From NCBI RefSeq assembly GCF_943734655.1, contig NC_071355.1:28148464-28212463 (forward strand): a DNA stretch of 64,000 bases, written 5' to 3'. This document shows, piece by piece, positions 36,701-47,977 of this stretch; position 1 is the stretch's first letter; the number at the start of each line of letters is the position of its first letter. This DNA is from Sabethes cyaneus (Eukaryota > Arthropoda > Insecta > Diptera > Culicidae). A model generated the notes under the pieces. The model worked only from the letters and a program-made list of their open reading frames with translations, searched no databases and had not been told where the DNA came from. Both the position numbers and the translations under genes were made by a program.

Positions 36701-39700
36701 ACAAGAATCTCTAGGATTCTGCCAAGAGTTTCCAAATATTTGTGGTGGAAAATAATGTTAAAATAATCTCGTCCAATTCATACGTATGTTTATTAAACTT
36801 CTAAGTCATAAAATATTATACAGTTCGTTCAGTTATCACTTATTGGAGTTGCTTGATAAGCCATGGATGCGACGACGACGACGACGACGATGACGACGAA
36901 TTTTAACAATAAATGAAATGTCAATTTTCTGTTTGGTTATAATCTGTAAAACACGCCGTCTCGAATCGAAAACTCCAATCGAGCAGAACCAGTTGTCAAC
37001 TAAAGTGATCCCATTTGAACACGAGATCTGTCAAAAAAAATTATTACGATTTGTTTAAACGAAAAGTGTTGTTACCTGAGGTGAAAATTAGTTCATTTTT
37101 GGATAGGAAACTAGTCCTGGTATCTGTTAATCACAGAATAATCTGTGCATGTGCAAACCCTGAAATGTTGCTAAATAAATCGGTCAAGTTGACGACTCTC
37201 TATCCACCATTACAGCCTCACTGGGTAGTTAAATTTCAATAGAATTGTGGTCAGTAACATATAATGTTGTTGTTGGAAAAAGAATTAAATTCAAAAACAA
37301 AATCTGTAAGTATCTCTTACATGCTAGCAAGAATAAAAATCTAGTGCAAGTCGCACAGAGTATCCAATCAATGATTAGCATCAATCAGACCTATCAACTT
37401 ATTCATTCGCAAAAATATTAACCTATTGCATCCCCAACAAACTAATACTACATTATCTAAGATTTCTAATCGTGCGTCTCCATCAGAAGACACGTATCCT
37501 ATGCGAACAACTCACCGGTAGTGTCCAGTTTCGTCTCCTCCACGTTGTTCTCAACGACAGCAGCTACGTCGTTCGTCTTATTCGTGGATTCTGTGCTGCT
37601 GACATCGTTGGCCTTGGCCGATTCATTTACTATTGCCATTTGCTGTACCGCCAATTCCGGCTCTTCTGGTTCATGCGCCGAGCTGCCGTTGCCTTCCACC
37701 TGCACAGGGGCAGACTCTGGGACACATGGCGCTGCTGTGTTTTCCTTCGTTTCTTCGGCAGGTTTTTCAACAGCGGGTGTTTCGACAGCAGGAGTTTCAG
37801 CGGGCTTACTGGGTTCGTCGACTGCTTTAGCGGGTTCCTTTTCTTCAACAGCGACCGATGCTGCAGGCGTAGATTCTGTCGTCGCCGGTTCCTCCGGTTT
37901 TGGGTCTGCTTTTTCAGCCGCCGGTTTCTCCTGCTGGCTCTCTTTCTCCTTGGTGACTTCTTCCTCTTCATCGACATCCATTTTTTCCGGAGCGGATTTT
38001 TCTGATTCTTCTTCCTTTTGTTTGTCTGTGCTATTTACAACAGCGTCGACTTTGTCTTCCGCTTTCTTGTCCGCTTCATCGGATTTTTCCCCAGTCTCAA
38101 GTTTTGACTCGTCATCTTTTTTGGCATCAACCGGGGTATCCTTCGAATCTTCATCTTTGTTAGTGTCCTCTTCCTGTTCATCTGCTTTGTCTTCTTCGGC
38201 GTCTTCTTTATCTTTGCTAGGTCTTCCTCGTTTCTTAGGAGTCTTAGCCTCTCCCTCTGGGGACTTTTCCTCCTCGTCATCGTCCTTCTTCCCTCGCCGT
38301 TTCGGTGTAGCAGCCGAACGAGCTTTCTTTGCCGGCGGGGTAGCCGGTGTGGTTGGAGTAGAGTTAACACCACGTGTGCTAGCTCGCGTGCGGCGCCGGC
38401 CTCCTTCCTCCGATGGATCCATGCCCATATTCTTCAGTAGCTCTTCGCTTTCTTTCTGGAATGCATCCTTACGCTTGGATGGCGTACGCTTAGTCTAAAA
38501 AAAGAATAAAATACGGTGTGTAAGTGTACATCTACTAACAAGTTTGTTTAGCGTGTTGTGAAAGTGTAATTTGTAATCAAGCTTGTTGCTTAGTCACCAT
38601 CATTTTCATCGGCCATCTTCAACGCGCCGATAACAGGGTATCTATTGTTCCGTTATTATTACAACCGTGACATCAATTGGAAAAACACATCAGAGCGGAG
38701 CGTTGCAAATTGTGTTAGCAGGCATCAATGTAGAATGTGTGTTGAAAAAAATCAACTTGGGATGCGTCGTCCACTGCCACATGCTCCGATGACCGAAGAA
38801 ACACGCGTACCCAAGCTTAACGCAAACTAATGGAAAAATGTAAGTATTAAATAACATAACTATCGGCGATGTTTGCAAAATTATTATTGACGAACGTCTA
38901 CCGATGTTATATCAGCACTACCACATCAAACCAGACATTTTCACATGATGCGCCAGGCGCGCTAGTAGGCCTTGCGTTGTTGATAAGTACCCCTCAGAGA
39001 CCTAAACCGAATGGAATAAGGTAAATAGCTGAAAATAAAAGATTGAAGCAAGCACGGTTCGGTCTCGCAGCGTTTTTCTTTAAATTGTCGGCGCGAAACT
39101 CTGCACGACATAGCAAAAAATAAAATACTCACGATTACATGCTAATTATTACAACTTTGCAAATTTATTTGGACGTCATACATTTATATTTAAACGGACA
39201 GTACCCATAATCGATTTAGAAAAAAGCCGGCTCAATTGTAAGATATTCTCTGTTAGAGATTCAAGATAAACTTGATAACAAACAGAAAAGGGAGTAAAGA
39301 AACGGGAATGACTATGTTCTATTTTTCGACTACGTTTGGTGATATTGCACGCTTGCCGTCACCGTCGTGTCCAGTAGCGGCGGTTAAGTGAGGTTAGAAG
39401 ACGTGATAAACAGTTTTTTGTTTTCCCTTCAGCCGCGAGCCCAATTCTACCACGTAACAGTTTCCGCGTGATGCAAGTGAAAGTCAACAGACTTCAGAGC
39501 CGAACTGCTTCGTATCGTGTAATGCAGTTGTATACTGCCTTCGTTCATCGTTCAAAACAACAAACGAAAACATAAAAAAAAACGAGGCTGTATGGAACAC
39601 GGATGTTCTTGAAATTTAAAAAGATTTAAGAACGAATATTTAGAAAATCTCCAATTTCTATTACCAATTGCTTGGAGGTTATATTTCGTGGCACACAATA

Positions 39701-40617
39701 TACTTATTATTTCTGGAAAAGAAAGAAGCATACCTACACATTTGCAAAAACAGCGAAACGGAAATCCGCTAACAATTAATTCTCAACCCATTTTCAAAAT
39801 GTCAACGTTGCGAATTGAAATAGGTGAAAAATCGTTCAAAATTTGTTCAACTAAACAAGGTAAATGACCCTATTATTTATGATATCACTAATGCCCATAC
39901 ATACGCAATCGTCCGTTATGTGATTTCAAACTCTACGATGCAACACACACATACATTCGCACGTACACACTGCGAGCTTGCTTTTTGTGACAAACACGTA
40001 ATTTCAACAAATAATAAATCGTCCAGCTCCCTACCGTCGCCGAAATCACAGCAAACAAATGCTTTTGTAAAACGTAGTAACATTCCTCCAACCCCAATAG
40101 ACACCACTCGAAAGCATTTGCATCGATTCAGAGCTCCGCGTCACTTGAAAATTTTCCTCATTTCATCACGCACTAACACTGCCGCATCCTTCATTGGACG
40201 GCACACCAACATCACTACGCACCGAAACAAGTCGAAAACCCATTTCAAGACGAGGGAAAAGATGGAAGCAAAGCCTAGCGCTACTGGCCCGAAACCTTCC
40301 GGGTTTGAATCGAAAACCCGTCCGACGGGCTCAAATCCGTTCGCTTCCGTTGGGAATAATCCTGTAGCAACGCGAAAGCACACGTTCCATCCGGTTCGAG
40401 ATGACGCCAGCGGTGCAACCTGGCCTTTTCCGCCAAGTAAAAGCGCAAATAAAGATGGACATTTTTCGCTCCCGCTCGAAATCCCAAGCGCAATGACGAT
40501 ACAGAAGTCGGGTCCCCTTCACACTTGAAAGAAAAAAAATCGCTGCGTACTTACCGGCGTTTTTACCTCTACTTCCGTCGGTACGGCTGCTACTTCCGTG
40601 GTATTTGATTCCGACAT
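30701..40617 (-). CDS. AT-hook, acidic low-complexity nuclear-type protein
   Basis: Inferred coding sequence complement(join(30701..30759, 37516..38494, 40555..40617)), 366 aa; exon phases agree at both junctions. Exon 1 starts MSESNTTEVAAVPTEVEVKT. Exon 2 begins TKRTPSKRKDAFQKESEELL and has a basic Thr/Pro/Lys-rich stretch, then an AT-hook core KKRGRPSK, then long Glu/Lys/Asp- and Ala/Pro/Glu-rich tracts (for example KMDVDEEEEVTKEKESQQEK). There is no globular domain, signal peptide or membrane segment. AT-hooks bind the minor groove of AT-rich DNA, so a chromatin-associated role is likely but unproven. I do not recognise the orthologue. If the GTGAGT donor at 37515 is not used, the protein ends at 37499 with GELFA instead of the Ala/Pro/Glu-rich tail from exon 3. 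Confidence 0.7.
31510..31806 (+). repeat. LINE/SINE 3' end with (ATG)n tail
   Basis: The GC-richer block ending in GCCGGAATGTCATATTTTAA leads directly into AAATAAAATGATGATGATGA repeats at 31769-31806, the layout of a retroposon 3' end with a simple-repeat tail. Family not assigned. Confidence 0.5.
31990..32860. other. Intron sequence, unclassified
   Basis: The GC-richer segment 32070-32400 looks unlike the AT-rich surroundings and is probably part of a retroelement. I cannot name it. Confidence 0.3.
32870..34830 (-). mobile_element. LOA/R1-group LINE with RNase H, degraded
   Basis: Reading the minus strand from the right: a linker resembling YSLPVVASLHKALSKDH (about 34625); RT entry VWVIFIPKAGKR (about 34230); a degraded region near the FADD box (GYEVIGFAV-like, about 33780); thumb region GLKPWTIHGIYSAIVRPRLT and VVWWPKTTR (33348-33578); and an RNase H start SLLFYTDGSKIGKSTGA then MGQWPTVFQAEIHAVSTC (32892-33074). 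A C-terminal RNase H occurs in R1, LOA and I groups; the style is closest to LOA. Many stops. Same strand as the host gene whose intron it occupies. Confidence 0.7.
35021..35532. mobile_element. TA-flanked element filled by a 30-35-bp minisatellite
   Basis: Ends are TACTCAAGTCGCTTTTTACG and, on the reverse strand, CACTGAAGTCGTTTTTTACG. TA flanks both (35019-35020 and 35533-35534). The interior is a tandem array of about 14 units of the form CGCGTAAATTCCGAAATTCG plus a short A-rich spacer. The open frames of 75-111 aa on the minus strand (repeats of FTRISEF/FYANFGIY type) are products of the array. Confidence 0.6.
36868..36900. repeat. (GAC)n microsatellite
   Basis: About ten GAC units with one GAT interruption. 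Confidence 0.7.
38495..40554 (-). other. Intron 1 of the AT-hook gene
   Basis: Donor GTAAGTACGC just after exon 1 and acceptor TTTTTTTAG before exon 2, with phase 0 on both sides. A 234-aa open frame lies antisense within it (39824-40528, plus). It is Thr/Lys/Ser/His-rich, has no domain, and I treat it as unsupported. Confidence 0.65.
40555..40617 (-). other. First coding exon of the AT-hook gene
   Basis: ATG at 40617-40615, 21 codons, ending at the strong donor GTAAGT. The acidic/valine-rich peptide fits the composition of exon 2. It is the only ATG-initiated segment I found upstream in phase. Confidence 0.65.
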
Positions 40618-41050
40618 CTCGTATCAGGTGCTTTCGACAGGATTTTATTCCGATAATCCGGTTTAACTTGCAATATTCCTCCGAATCCGCGCTTCGCACA
40701 GGGTCAAAATAACATGAATCGTTTTTCTATACCTAGCGAACGCACTCTCTCTTTTGTATGATCCGTACACAGCTCAGCAGCGAAGCTTCAGTCAGCACCA
40801 CAGTTCGGCAGGCAGTCGTAAAGCAAACTCAACTAACTCGACGTCTCTCTCGCGGTTCAGTTCTCAGCACACGAGGAACACATAAGAATGAAGTGAACAG
40901 CAAAAACGAGGCAGCAACAAGATGGTTGACCGGTGGGTGTCGACAAAAGCTTGCGCAAGCGACCGAGCCAACATTTTACTATGTGGCCGAAGCGGGGAAA
41001 ACTAAATTATTATCACGCACTCATTCGTTTTTGAGCAACAGATGAGGTAA
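40618..41050 (-). promoter_or_regulatory. Upstream region of the AT-hook gene
   Basis: Contains the presumed 5'UTR and promoter. I could not identify a TATA box or start site. The Harbinger-type MITE begins 433 bp upstream of the start codon. Confidence 0.35.
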
Positions 41051-41967
41051 GGGGCCATCCAGATACCACGTGGACAGAAAAATACCAATTTTCAACCCCC
41101 CCGTCCCCCTCCGTGGACAAGCGTGGACTTTACCTCAACCCCCACCCCCCTCCCCTGTTTGTCCACGTGGACATTTTTTTTCTTATGTCAAATTTAACAA
41201 AACAGAAATGCATTGTTATAAATTTTGTTTTCAACTTGATTTATGCAGTATTTATCAAAAAGCTGACGTGAAGGGAAGCGCCAGTCTAAATGCTGCGACA
41301 CAATGCATACGGCTTTTTAGGCGTTGCGGAAATTTGAGTTTTTCCATGGATTTTCCGTCAACTTTCCGCAGCCTATTAAAATCCGTATGCAAGGTTTTAG
41401 CACCTTAATTCTTATGATCTTGTCTACTGCAAATTATTATCGACTGCAAGAAAGCTGATAGCTTGACTTTCGCTTGACGATTCTTCTCTGTCCAGAGTAT
41501 CTTTGTCTAGAGTATCTTTATCCAGAACATCTCAGCTTGGCCGTTTACTTCAACGCAACACAAGACCTTTTCGACGCAATGTGATTCGTTAAATTTTTTG
41601 AAGGCGAAGCCTTTTGGAAATAGGTTATCCATGGAAGCCCTTTTTTTGGCGAGCTGCATTTGATTTTGAGGCAAAATGCAAGTATTTGGCGCAAGTGCGA
41701 CCTAGGTGATAAATGAGTCACGTGACTGGTGAATATTCGTGGATTCTTCCGTTACATTTATCATTTCCCAAAGAAGGCAAGAGTTGTAAAAAAATTTCTA
41801 TTGCAGTTCTATTGAGTTGTTTCTAATTTCTAGTGCATGAAAAAAATGAAAATTCTTGTCCACGTGGACATTTTCAGTACCCCCTCCTCCCCTTCCGTGG
41901 ACAAGCGTGGACATTTTCATACCCCCCACCCCCCTCTAAGCTGTCCACGTGGTATGTGGATGGCCCC
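41051..41967. mobile_element. PIF/Harbinger-type MITE
   Basis: Inverted ends begin GGGGCCATCCA and continue ATACCACGTGGACAG. The 3-bp duplication TAA flanks both sides (41048-41050 and 41968-41970), matching the TWA target of PIF/Harbinger. Length 917 bp. Subterminal copies of the palindrome GTCCACGTGGAC occur near 41160 and 41858, with C-rich tracts and CGTGGACAAGCGTGGAC beside each end. No transposase or Myb-like ORF. Confidence 0.75.
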
Positions 41968-41970
41968 TAA

Positions 41971-42880
41971 AATCGAAAGGATTATCATAATTCGCTGTCA
42001 AGTATTTCCATTGCGAAATCTTCACAGGATGTTTTAACTGATTCGCGAAACGAAACCCGATACCTGCACGGTAAGCATCTTGGCTTCGGAACAAACAAGA
42101 CGCAGACTAAACGAAAAATTATAAAACCGGGAGAAATTGAACGAAGCTTTTGACGAACAAAATGGCTGCCGAGGCGTCGCTGCGCGGCCAACGTGCGTCG
42201 CATTCGTCATACAGTGACGGCGTAATTAATGGAACTGATAGGGTAATAGAATAAATATGTGCACATGCACGTGTGGTCTATTTTTCTGCAACGACAATAA
42301 ATACGATGTTGAACATTGAAAGACGCGATCACTTCCGAAATCCCTTTTTTGTGTCAAAACAACAACCATCTGGCTTGTCTTGTCGGTCTAACTGAAACCA
42401 TAGTTAATTACTTATTAGAAGCCGTATCCAGCCTGATTGTCCGAAGCGCGGTTACGGAAAAAGGCGACAAGAAGAAGTACAGAAAAGCGCGAGCTAAGAT
42501 TATTTTATTTTTGGACAACGTGAAATTGAATTTGTTATTAGATTGAATTTGAATACAAGCCTATGCCATGAAATTTTATTTGAAACTGGACTTTAAATTA
42601 CACGGAATCGGAAATCATCTAATATCTCTGACTGTTACAACCTTTATGTAATTTGATTATGATTAGTAGAGTAAAATGAGTTTAGGAAAATCCTTGAGTT
42701 TTTGCTAACTCATTTTTTTTTTAATTTTGCAACTTGGTCCAGTCTGATTTAATACCGACCAATTGAAGTTGTAATTGGCCATGAAATGGACATCAAATAG
42801 CACTGAAAAATGTTTTTAAAATTTAATCTGAAATTTTACTTGAACTCGTACTTTTTTTTATTATTAATCACTTTTACGAA
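41971..42880. other. Intergenic DNA, nothing recognised
   Basis: No supported gene. Confidence 0.35.
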
Positions 42881-42884
42881 GTAA

Positions 42885-42955
42885 GATTGAGCCCGAGTTC
42901 TTGGTGTGTGAGGCGTAAATGCTGACCACTACACTGATCCCTCGGACTTAACAAT
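42885..42955 (-). repeat. tRNA-like SINE head
   Basis: The reverse strand reads GATCAGTGTAGTGGTCAGCA followed by ACACACCAAGAACTCGGGCT, a tRNA-like 5' half with a box A-like TAGTGTAGTGG pattern. Box B is weak. More likely a tRNA-derived SINE than a tRNA gene. Confidence 0.4.
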
Positions 42956-42999
42956 TTGATGAAAAACTGCAAAGCAAATCAAACCAAAACGTGAGTCCA

Positions 43000-43335
43000 A
43001 TTTCATGAACAATTTCAATTAAAAGTAAAATTTCTAGTCTTTCTTCAGCTCCAGTTTCGAGTCTGATTTGAAATGCAACTCTAGGTTCATTTTTAGTCCA
43101 ATTTCAAGTCTAATTTAATTTCATTTTCAACACCGATTCTAACATGTACCTAACATAATATCAGGTGCAATTTTAAGTTTATTTTTAATTCTAATTTAAT
43201 TCCAATTTTAACTTCAATTTCAACTCCAGTATGAAGTCTAATTTCAAGGGTAATACCAGTTCTAGTCTAATTCAAATTTCAAGTCCAATTTATAATGGAA
43301 TTTAACGTCTTATTTCAAGTTTAATTTTAGGGCCA
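43000..43335. repeat. Degenerate TTTCAAGTCTAAT-type repeats
   Basis: Numerous diverged copies of a motif of about 12-13 bases (AATTTCAAGTC, CAATTTTAACT and similar). Old minisatellite-like DNA. Confidence 0.55.
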
Positions 43336-43619
43336 CTAGTGGACCGAGGCTGGCGCACATTTTTAAAATTTCCTATTCCCACCTTCTGTTTAGGTCTGGG
43401 CACGCCAGTGAACATCATACAAACAATTTGTATTTTCTCTTCTTTTACTTACTACAATAGGTTATGAGCCTATTCTTCAAGCGGATAGAGTTTTGCACTA
43501 ATTGCTAAAATCCGGAACAAAATGGACTGGCTGAGATGGCGAACCGAGCAATCGTCGAACGTGCGAGATGTATGCATTTTAAAGCGAAGCTACAAAAAGC
43601 TTTTTGTCCAGAAACTATA

Positions 43620-45905
43620 CCAGCCACGTAGTTAGCTTCGAGGTTGGTAAACGGTTGGATAATGCGGAATATAGACCCCATAGTGGTCGTTAGCCTCTCA
43701 TCCAGCAACTCCGATCCCGACCTCCTTGTGGTACCAGCCGGAATGTGAGCAACCTTAGCGGAGATCGGGTAACCAACCCCGGTGGAAACTAAGGTCGTAT
43801 ACTAACCGGGAAGGAGGTATAGTGAGTCTCGGCACTATAAGATGGCAGCCCCCTCGCGAGACTCGGTAGTGTTGCCTCAGTACGGCTACACACCTAAATT
43901 AAATTACAACTAACAAGATTCAAGCATATTCGGAGCGGAATATTCGGCATCGACCCAGGCGACGGAACAAGGACGACGGAGACGACGACGACGGTACTTG
44001 GAACTGCAGATCGCTAAATTTCGCAGGTTGCTGATTGAACAGCTTGAATCTCGCAAATTCGGCATCGTAGCTCTGCAGGAAATCTGTCGCAAAGGAGAAA
44101 AGGTATGGAAGATCTGTGGCGGAAAGGTCCAGTTTTACCAGAGCGGTGGCGCTATCAACGAACCGGGAACGGGCTTTGTAGTGTAGGGCGGAATGCAGGA
44201 TCGCGTGATAGATTGGAAGGCGGTCAACAAGAGAATGTGTGTATTGAGGATAAAGGGCCGTTTCTTCAATTAGCTTCGCCTTTCCACAAAGCCACCTGGA
44301 GATCACCTGACAAACGTACAATGAACCAAATTGACCACGTTCTCATAGAGGGGCGGTTTTTCTCTATCATCACGAACGTACGCTCCCGTCGGGGTGCGGA
44401 TATTGATTCTGACCATTACCTAGTAGCAGTACAAGTGCGCTCAAAGCTGTCCACCGTATACCGGACACGTCAAAGCCGCCCTCCTCGGCTGAACATCAGG
44501 CAGCTAGATAACCCACAAGCTGCCGAGAACTACGCGCGAGGGCTGAATGATGCACTGCCTTTTTCCGAGGAGTTAGGTGCTTCAAACCTCGAAAACGGTT
44601 GGAGCAGAATACGCTAGGTCATCGGAGAGGCCGCTACCGCGGCACTAGGTTTTAGTTCGCGGAGTACACAAAATGATTGGTTTGATGTAAAATGTAGACA
44701 AGCGGTGGAGGAAAAAAAATGCTTGGAAAAGATCGTGAAGAATTAGAGCAACTATTCCAAGCTAATGACACGCGCATTTTTATGAGAAGGTGAACCAAAC
44801 TCGGAAGGGTTACACACCGAAACCTGACATGTGTAGGGACGAGGGAGGGAATCTAATTACAAACGAGCGCGAGGTGGTCGACCGATGGAAGCAGTTCTTC
44901 GATGAACACCTCAATGGCGAAGTCGCAGAAGGAGGCGGAACGGAAATTAACCTAGGAGCGCCGATGGAAGATAGTAATATCCTAGCACCTGATCTCCAGG
45001 AAGTCAAACGAGAACTCGGGCTGCTGAAGACCAATAAAGCCGCTGGGAAGGACCGCCTACCGGCAGAGCTTTATAAACATGGCGGAGAAACGCTAGCAAA
45101 GGCTCTACACTGGGTTATTTCGAGGATTTGAGAGGAGGAAAAGCTACCGGAGGAATGGATGGGAGGAGTGGTTTGTCCCATCTACAAAAAGGTGATCGGC
45201 TAGACTGCTGCAACTATCATGGTATTACGCTGGTAAACGCCGCCTACAAGGTATTCTCCCAGATCCTGTTACGCCGTCTGTCACCGATAGCACAAAGTTT
45301 CGTAGGGAATTATCAGGCGGGTTTCATGGGGGCTCGCGCAAATACGGACCAAATTTTTACTATCCGACAGATCTTGCAGAAATGTCGGGAGTGCAGCGTG
45401 CCCACGCATCACATCTTTATTGATTTCAAAGCAGCATACGATACAGTCGATCGAGACAAGCTATGGCAGTTAATGCACGAATACGGTTTTCCGGACAAAC
45501 TGACGCGACATTTATCCTGCATCCTGCAACATCGCTCTTGAGGGGGTGATCCGACGAGCGGGCATCGAAACGAGAGGCACGATTTTTACCAAGGGTAGCC
45601 AACTTCTAGGCTTTGCAGATGACTTCGATATCATTGCCAAGAACTTTGCGACGGCGGAGGCAATCTACGCCAGACTGAAAGCGGAGTCTAGGAGAATTGG
45701 GCTAAAAATAAATGCGTCGAAGACCAAATATATGAAAGGAAGAGGCTCAAAGGAAGCACCAGGAACAGGGGAGCCCAACGTGCACGATGGCTCGACCAGG
45801 TCGAAAGCGATTTGCGACTTCTGAGACGACTAGGAAATTGGCGACGAGTGACCCATGACCGAGTTGAATGGTGGCGAGTACATGAAACAGCATGAGCCAC
45901 CCCGA
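43620..45905 (+). mobile_element. RTE-like LINE (family A), internally deleted
   Basis: It starts with a 5' block shared with 21.2 kb. The endonuclease C-terminal end follows: NQIDHVLIEGRFFSIITNVR, then GADIDSDHYLVAVQVRSKL with the SDH catalytic histidine (44105-44617). The linker reads LLKTNKAAGKDRLPAELYKH. RT blocks are KGDRLDCCNYHGITLVNAA, QAGFMGARANTDQIFTIRQ, FIDFKAAYDTVDRDKL and the catalytic box LGFADDFDIIAKNF. The C-terminus is deleted from TKYM straight into a tail reading RWLDQVESDLRLLRRLGNWR. Several frameshifts; inactive. Confidence 0.75.
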
Positions 45906-45924
45906 CTCTATGCTGCTGAAGAAG

Positions 45925-46085
45925 AAGTTAGCTTCGAGGTACGATGCCTGTCGAACAAGTCAGTCCTCGTATGTTCGAACTCGGCTCGGTTGGGCGGTGT
46001 GGCTAGACTCAGTAGGATCGTTGCACCAACCCCGTAATTGTCCTATACTCTAATAAACCGGCTATGAAGTCGGTCGATAAAGAAG
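45925..46085 (+). repeat. tRNA-derived SINE copy
   Basis: AGTTAGCTTCGAGGTACGAT (box A region) and GTATGTTCGAACTCGG (box B) are followed by the body TCAGTAGGATCGTTGCA and GTAATTGTCCTATACTC. Compare 49.75-49.96 kb. It is joined directly to the LINE end. Confidence 0.6.
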
Positions 46086-47170
46086 GGTCAACTGTGGAAG
46101 ACGTCCAATCCGTCCATACGCAAGGCTTTGCTCTGCTTCTGAATTGCCCTTAAACTCGTGGACATGATGTCACATCAGATAAGCTTTAGAGCGGAAAGAA
46201 ACCAGACTTTATCGAATGTTAAAATCTTCGGAATGCAAGCCATGGTTTATGTTCCAAAATGATTCGATGAAAACGCAAAAGGCCACCGTTTACTTGATCT
46301 AAAGACCACGAAAATCATCAAAAGTGGACATGTTTAGATTCATCACCGAAGGGACAACTGGTGGTCGTGTATTGCAAGTTGATCGCGAAGGCAATCGAGC
46401 GCGCACAGTGATCAGAGTGTTTGTCCTTGACTGACGATGAGACGTGTTCAGCAGCTAATGCAGTTGCAGTAATGCAGAGCAAAGACTTGCCCTGTTCCCA
46501 CTCATCACAGAAACCTCACATCACGCAAGCTGCCCAATCCGACGATGGACACGTGCAGTTGAATTGATTTGCGAAGCCAGATGAATCGGGGTACTTCAGT
46601 GGAATGGCGACTCGCCAACAGGGTCGGCACTTCAAAAGATTCTGTCACGCCCCAAGAAGCGGTATCGCGTCCCTATGCCGAGAAATGGAAGATAGCTATA
46701 ACCGTACGAAAGTGTGCCGCTTGTACAAGGCACTATATTTAGATATTTTGAAACGATGATTATTGGATCAAGCGTGTCAAGGACTTTCTGAATGACAATT
46801 TTCGCATGAAGGACTTAGGCGCACTGGAGCGCCGCCAAGCATCTCTTTCGCTACCTTCGTGGAACATCAAAAATAAAGCTGGTATGCAAGAAGGATAGCA
46901 ATGACGAAGTTTCTGGATACGGTGCTACGGATTGAATAGCTGATTTGGGCCAAAAAAAAACGAACCTATACATGTGCAAGCCATGTGAAAATAGATATAA
47001 AGTCACACTGTATTCGAGATACCTTGGAAAGAGGAGTTGTTAAACTTAAAATAGATTACGTTGCCTCTGAAGACCACATAGCTGATGGATTCACGAAGCC
47101 TTTATGCCCCGTCAAACCGAACCGAAATCGTGAAACCATAGGAATTACAGTTAGCATGAACTTTTCTTAG
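46086..47170 (+). mobile_element. Degraded Ty1/copia retrotransposon
   Basis: Pol relic. Near 46215-46340 a frame reads NVKIFGMQAMVYVP and RLDLKTTKI, the integrase C-terminal region of copia elements. At 46985-47170 the frame KIDIKSHCIRDTLERGVVKL, then YVASEDHIADGFTKPL is the copia RNase H end. The central RT is largely lost. No LTR was recognised. Confidence 0.65.
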
Positions 47171-47830
47171 CAGGCTATGATTTGCTAGACTCACACAGAA
47201 TACAACCAATTTGTATTTTTTTTTTCTGATGGAATACGTTACCGGCTACCGTACACCGATGCTTTCAGCATACTTTGAGAAACAGACGATAACATATTTT
47301 AAAAATATGAGGTTTTTCATAGCTGCCAATAACAAAATATAAGAATAAAAAACCCTTGGCATGGTTCTTAACTACAGAGACAGATTTATTACCGCTAAAT
47401 TATTTGGTACACTTTTAATAGAAAAGATGAATTTTATAACGAATGTGTACAGTATTTCCGCAAATTGCAATCTGATTTACAAATGATTTCGTTGCATCGC
47501 TTTGCTAAATTCATTGTCCATACTCCAAGAACAAAACTTTTCATAAACCGCCTAACTCCCTCACAGTGTTACAGATATCCCAAAAACACATTACTCACCG
47601 CCTGAAAGCTTCCAAAAATAAGCCGATAACTTCTCAACAGCATTATGCCACTGGCGTCACTTACTTACGAAAGCCAACTAACTATACAACTGCGACAATT
47701 CGGTGCAACTCTAAACCGACCACCGGTGGGCCTCTTCAAAACTTGCAGGCCGCGTGCTTAACGTCCGTGAACGCCGTAGACAGCGGGCCCGTATTAGGTT
47801 ACAGCCGCGGTGCGCGGTATTTAGTTTCGT
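47171..47830. other. Intergenic DNA, nothing recognised
   Basis: A 98-aa open frame at 47566-47862 (plus) is antisense to the CstF50 3' region and has no motif. Confidence 0.35.
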
Positions 47831-47836
47831 TTTATT
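47831..47836 (-). terminator. Poly(A) signal of CstF50
   Basis: AATAAA on the minus strand, 142 bases after the stop codon. It is the nearest canonical signal. Confidence 0.55.
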
Positions 47837-47977
47837 CAGCGTGTTTCATGATGGACCTATAATAGGCGATAAAAGAATGAAATGCGATAGCGGTTAATAT
47901 TATAGTCAATAATAGTGTAAAGAACGCTATAAAATGACTTGAACATGCTGGATTGTTTTTTAATATGCTCAATTCTA

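Larger units (their letters stand above)
30760..37515 (-). other. Inferred 6.76-kb intron 2 of the AT-hook gene
   Basis: Donor GTGAGT at 37515-37510 and acceptor CAG at 30762-30760 on the minus strand. It carries a LINE 3' end, a LOA/R1-like LINE, a TA-flanked minisatellite element and a GAC microsatellite. Between 35.53 and 36.85 kb nothing definite is recognised; it may be the degraded 5' part of the LINE. Confidence 0.55.

Noticed and set aside
37521..38498. 325-aa Ser/Phe-rich frame on the plus strand
   Set aside because: Antisense shadow of the AT-hook exon; its composition is explained by the Glu/Lys/Ala codons on the other strand, which has splice signals and phase support.
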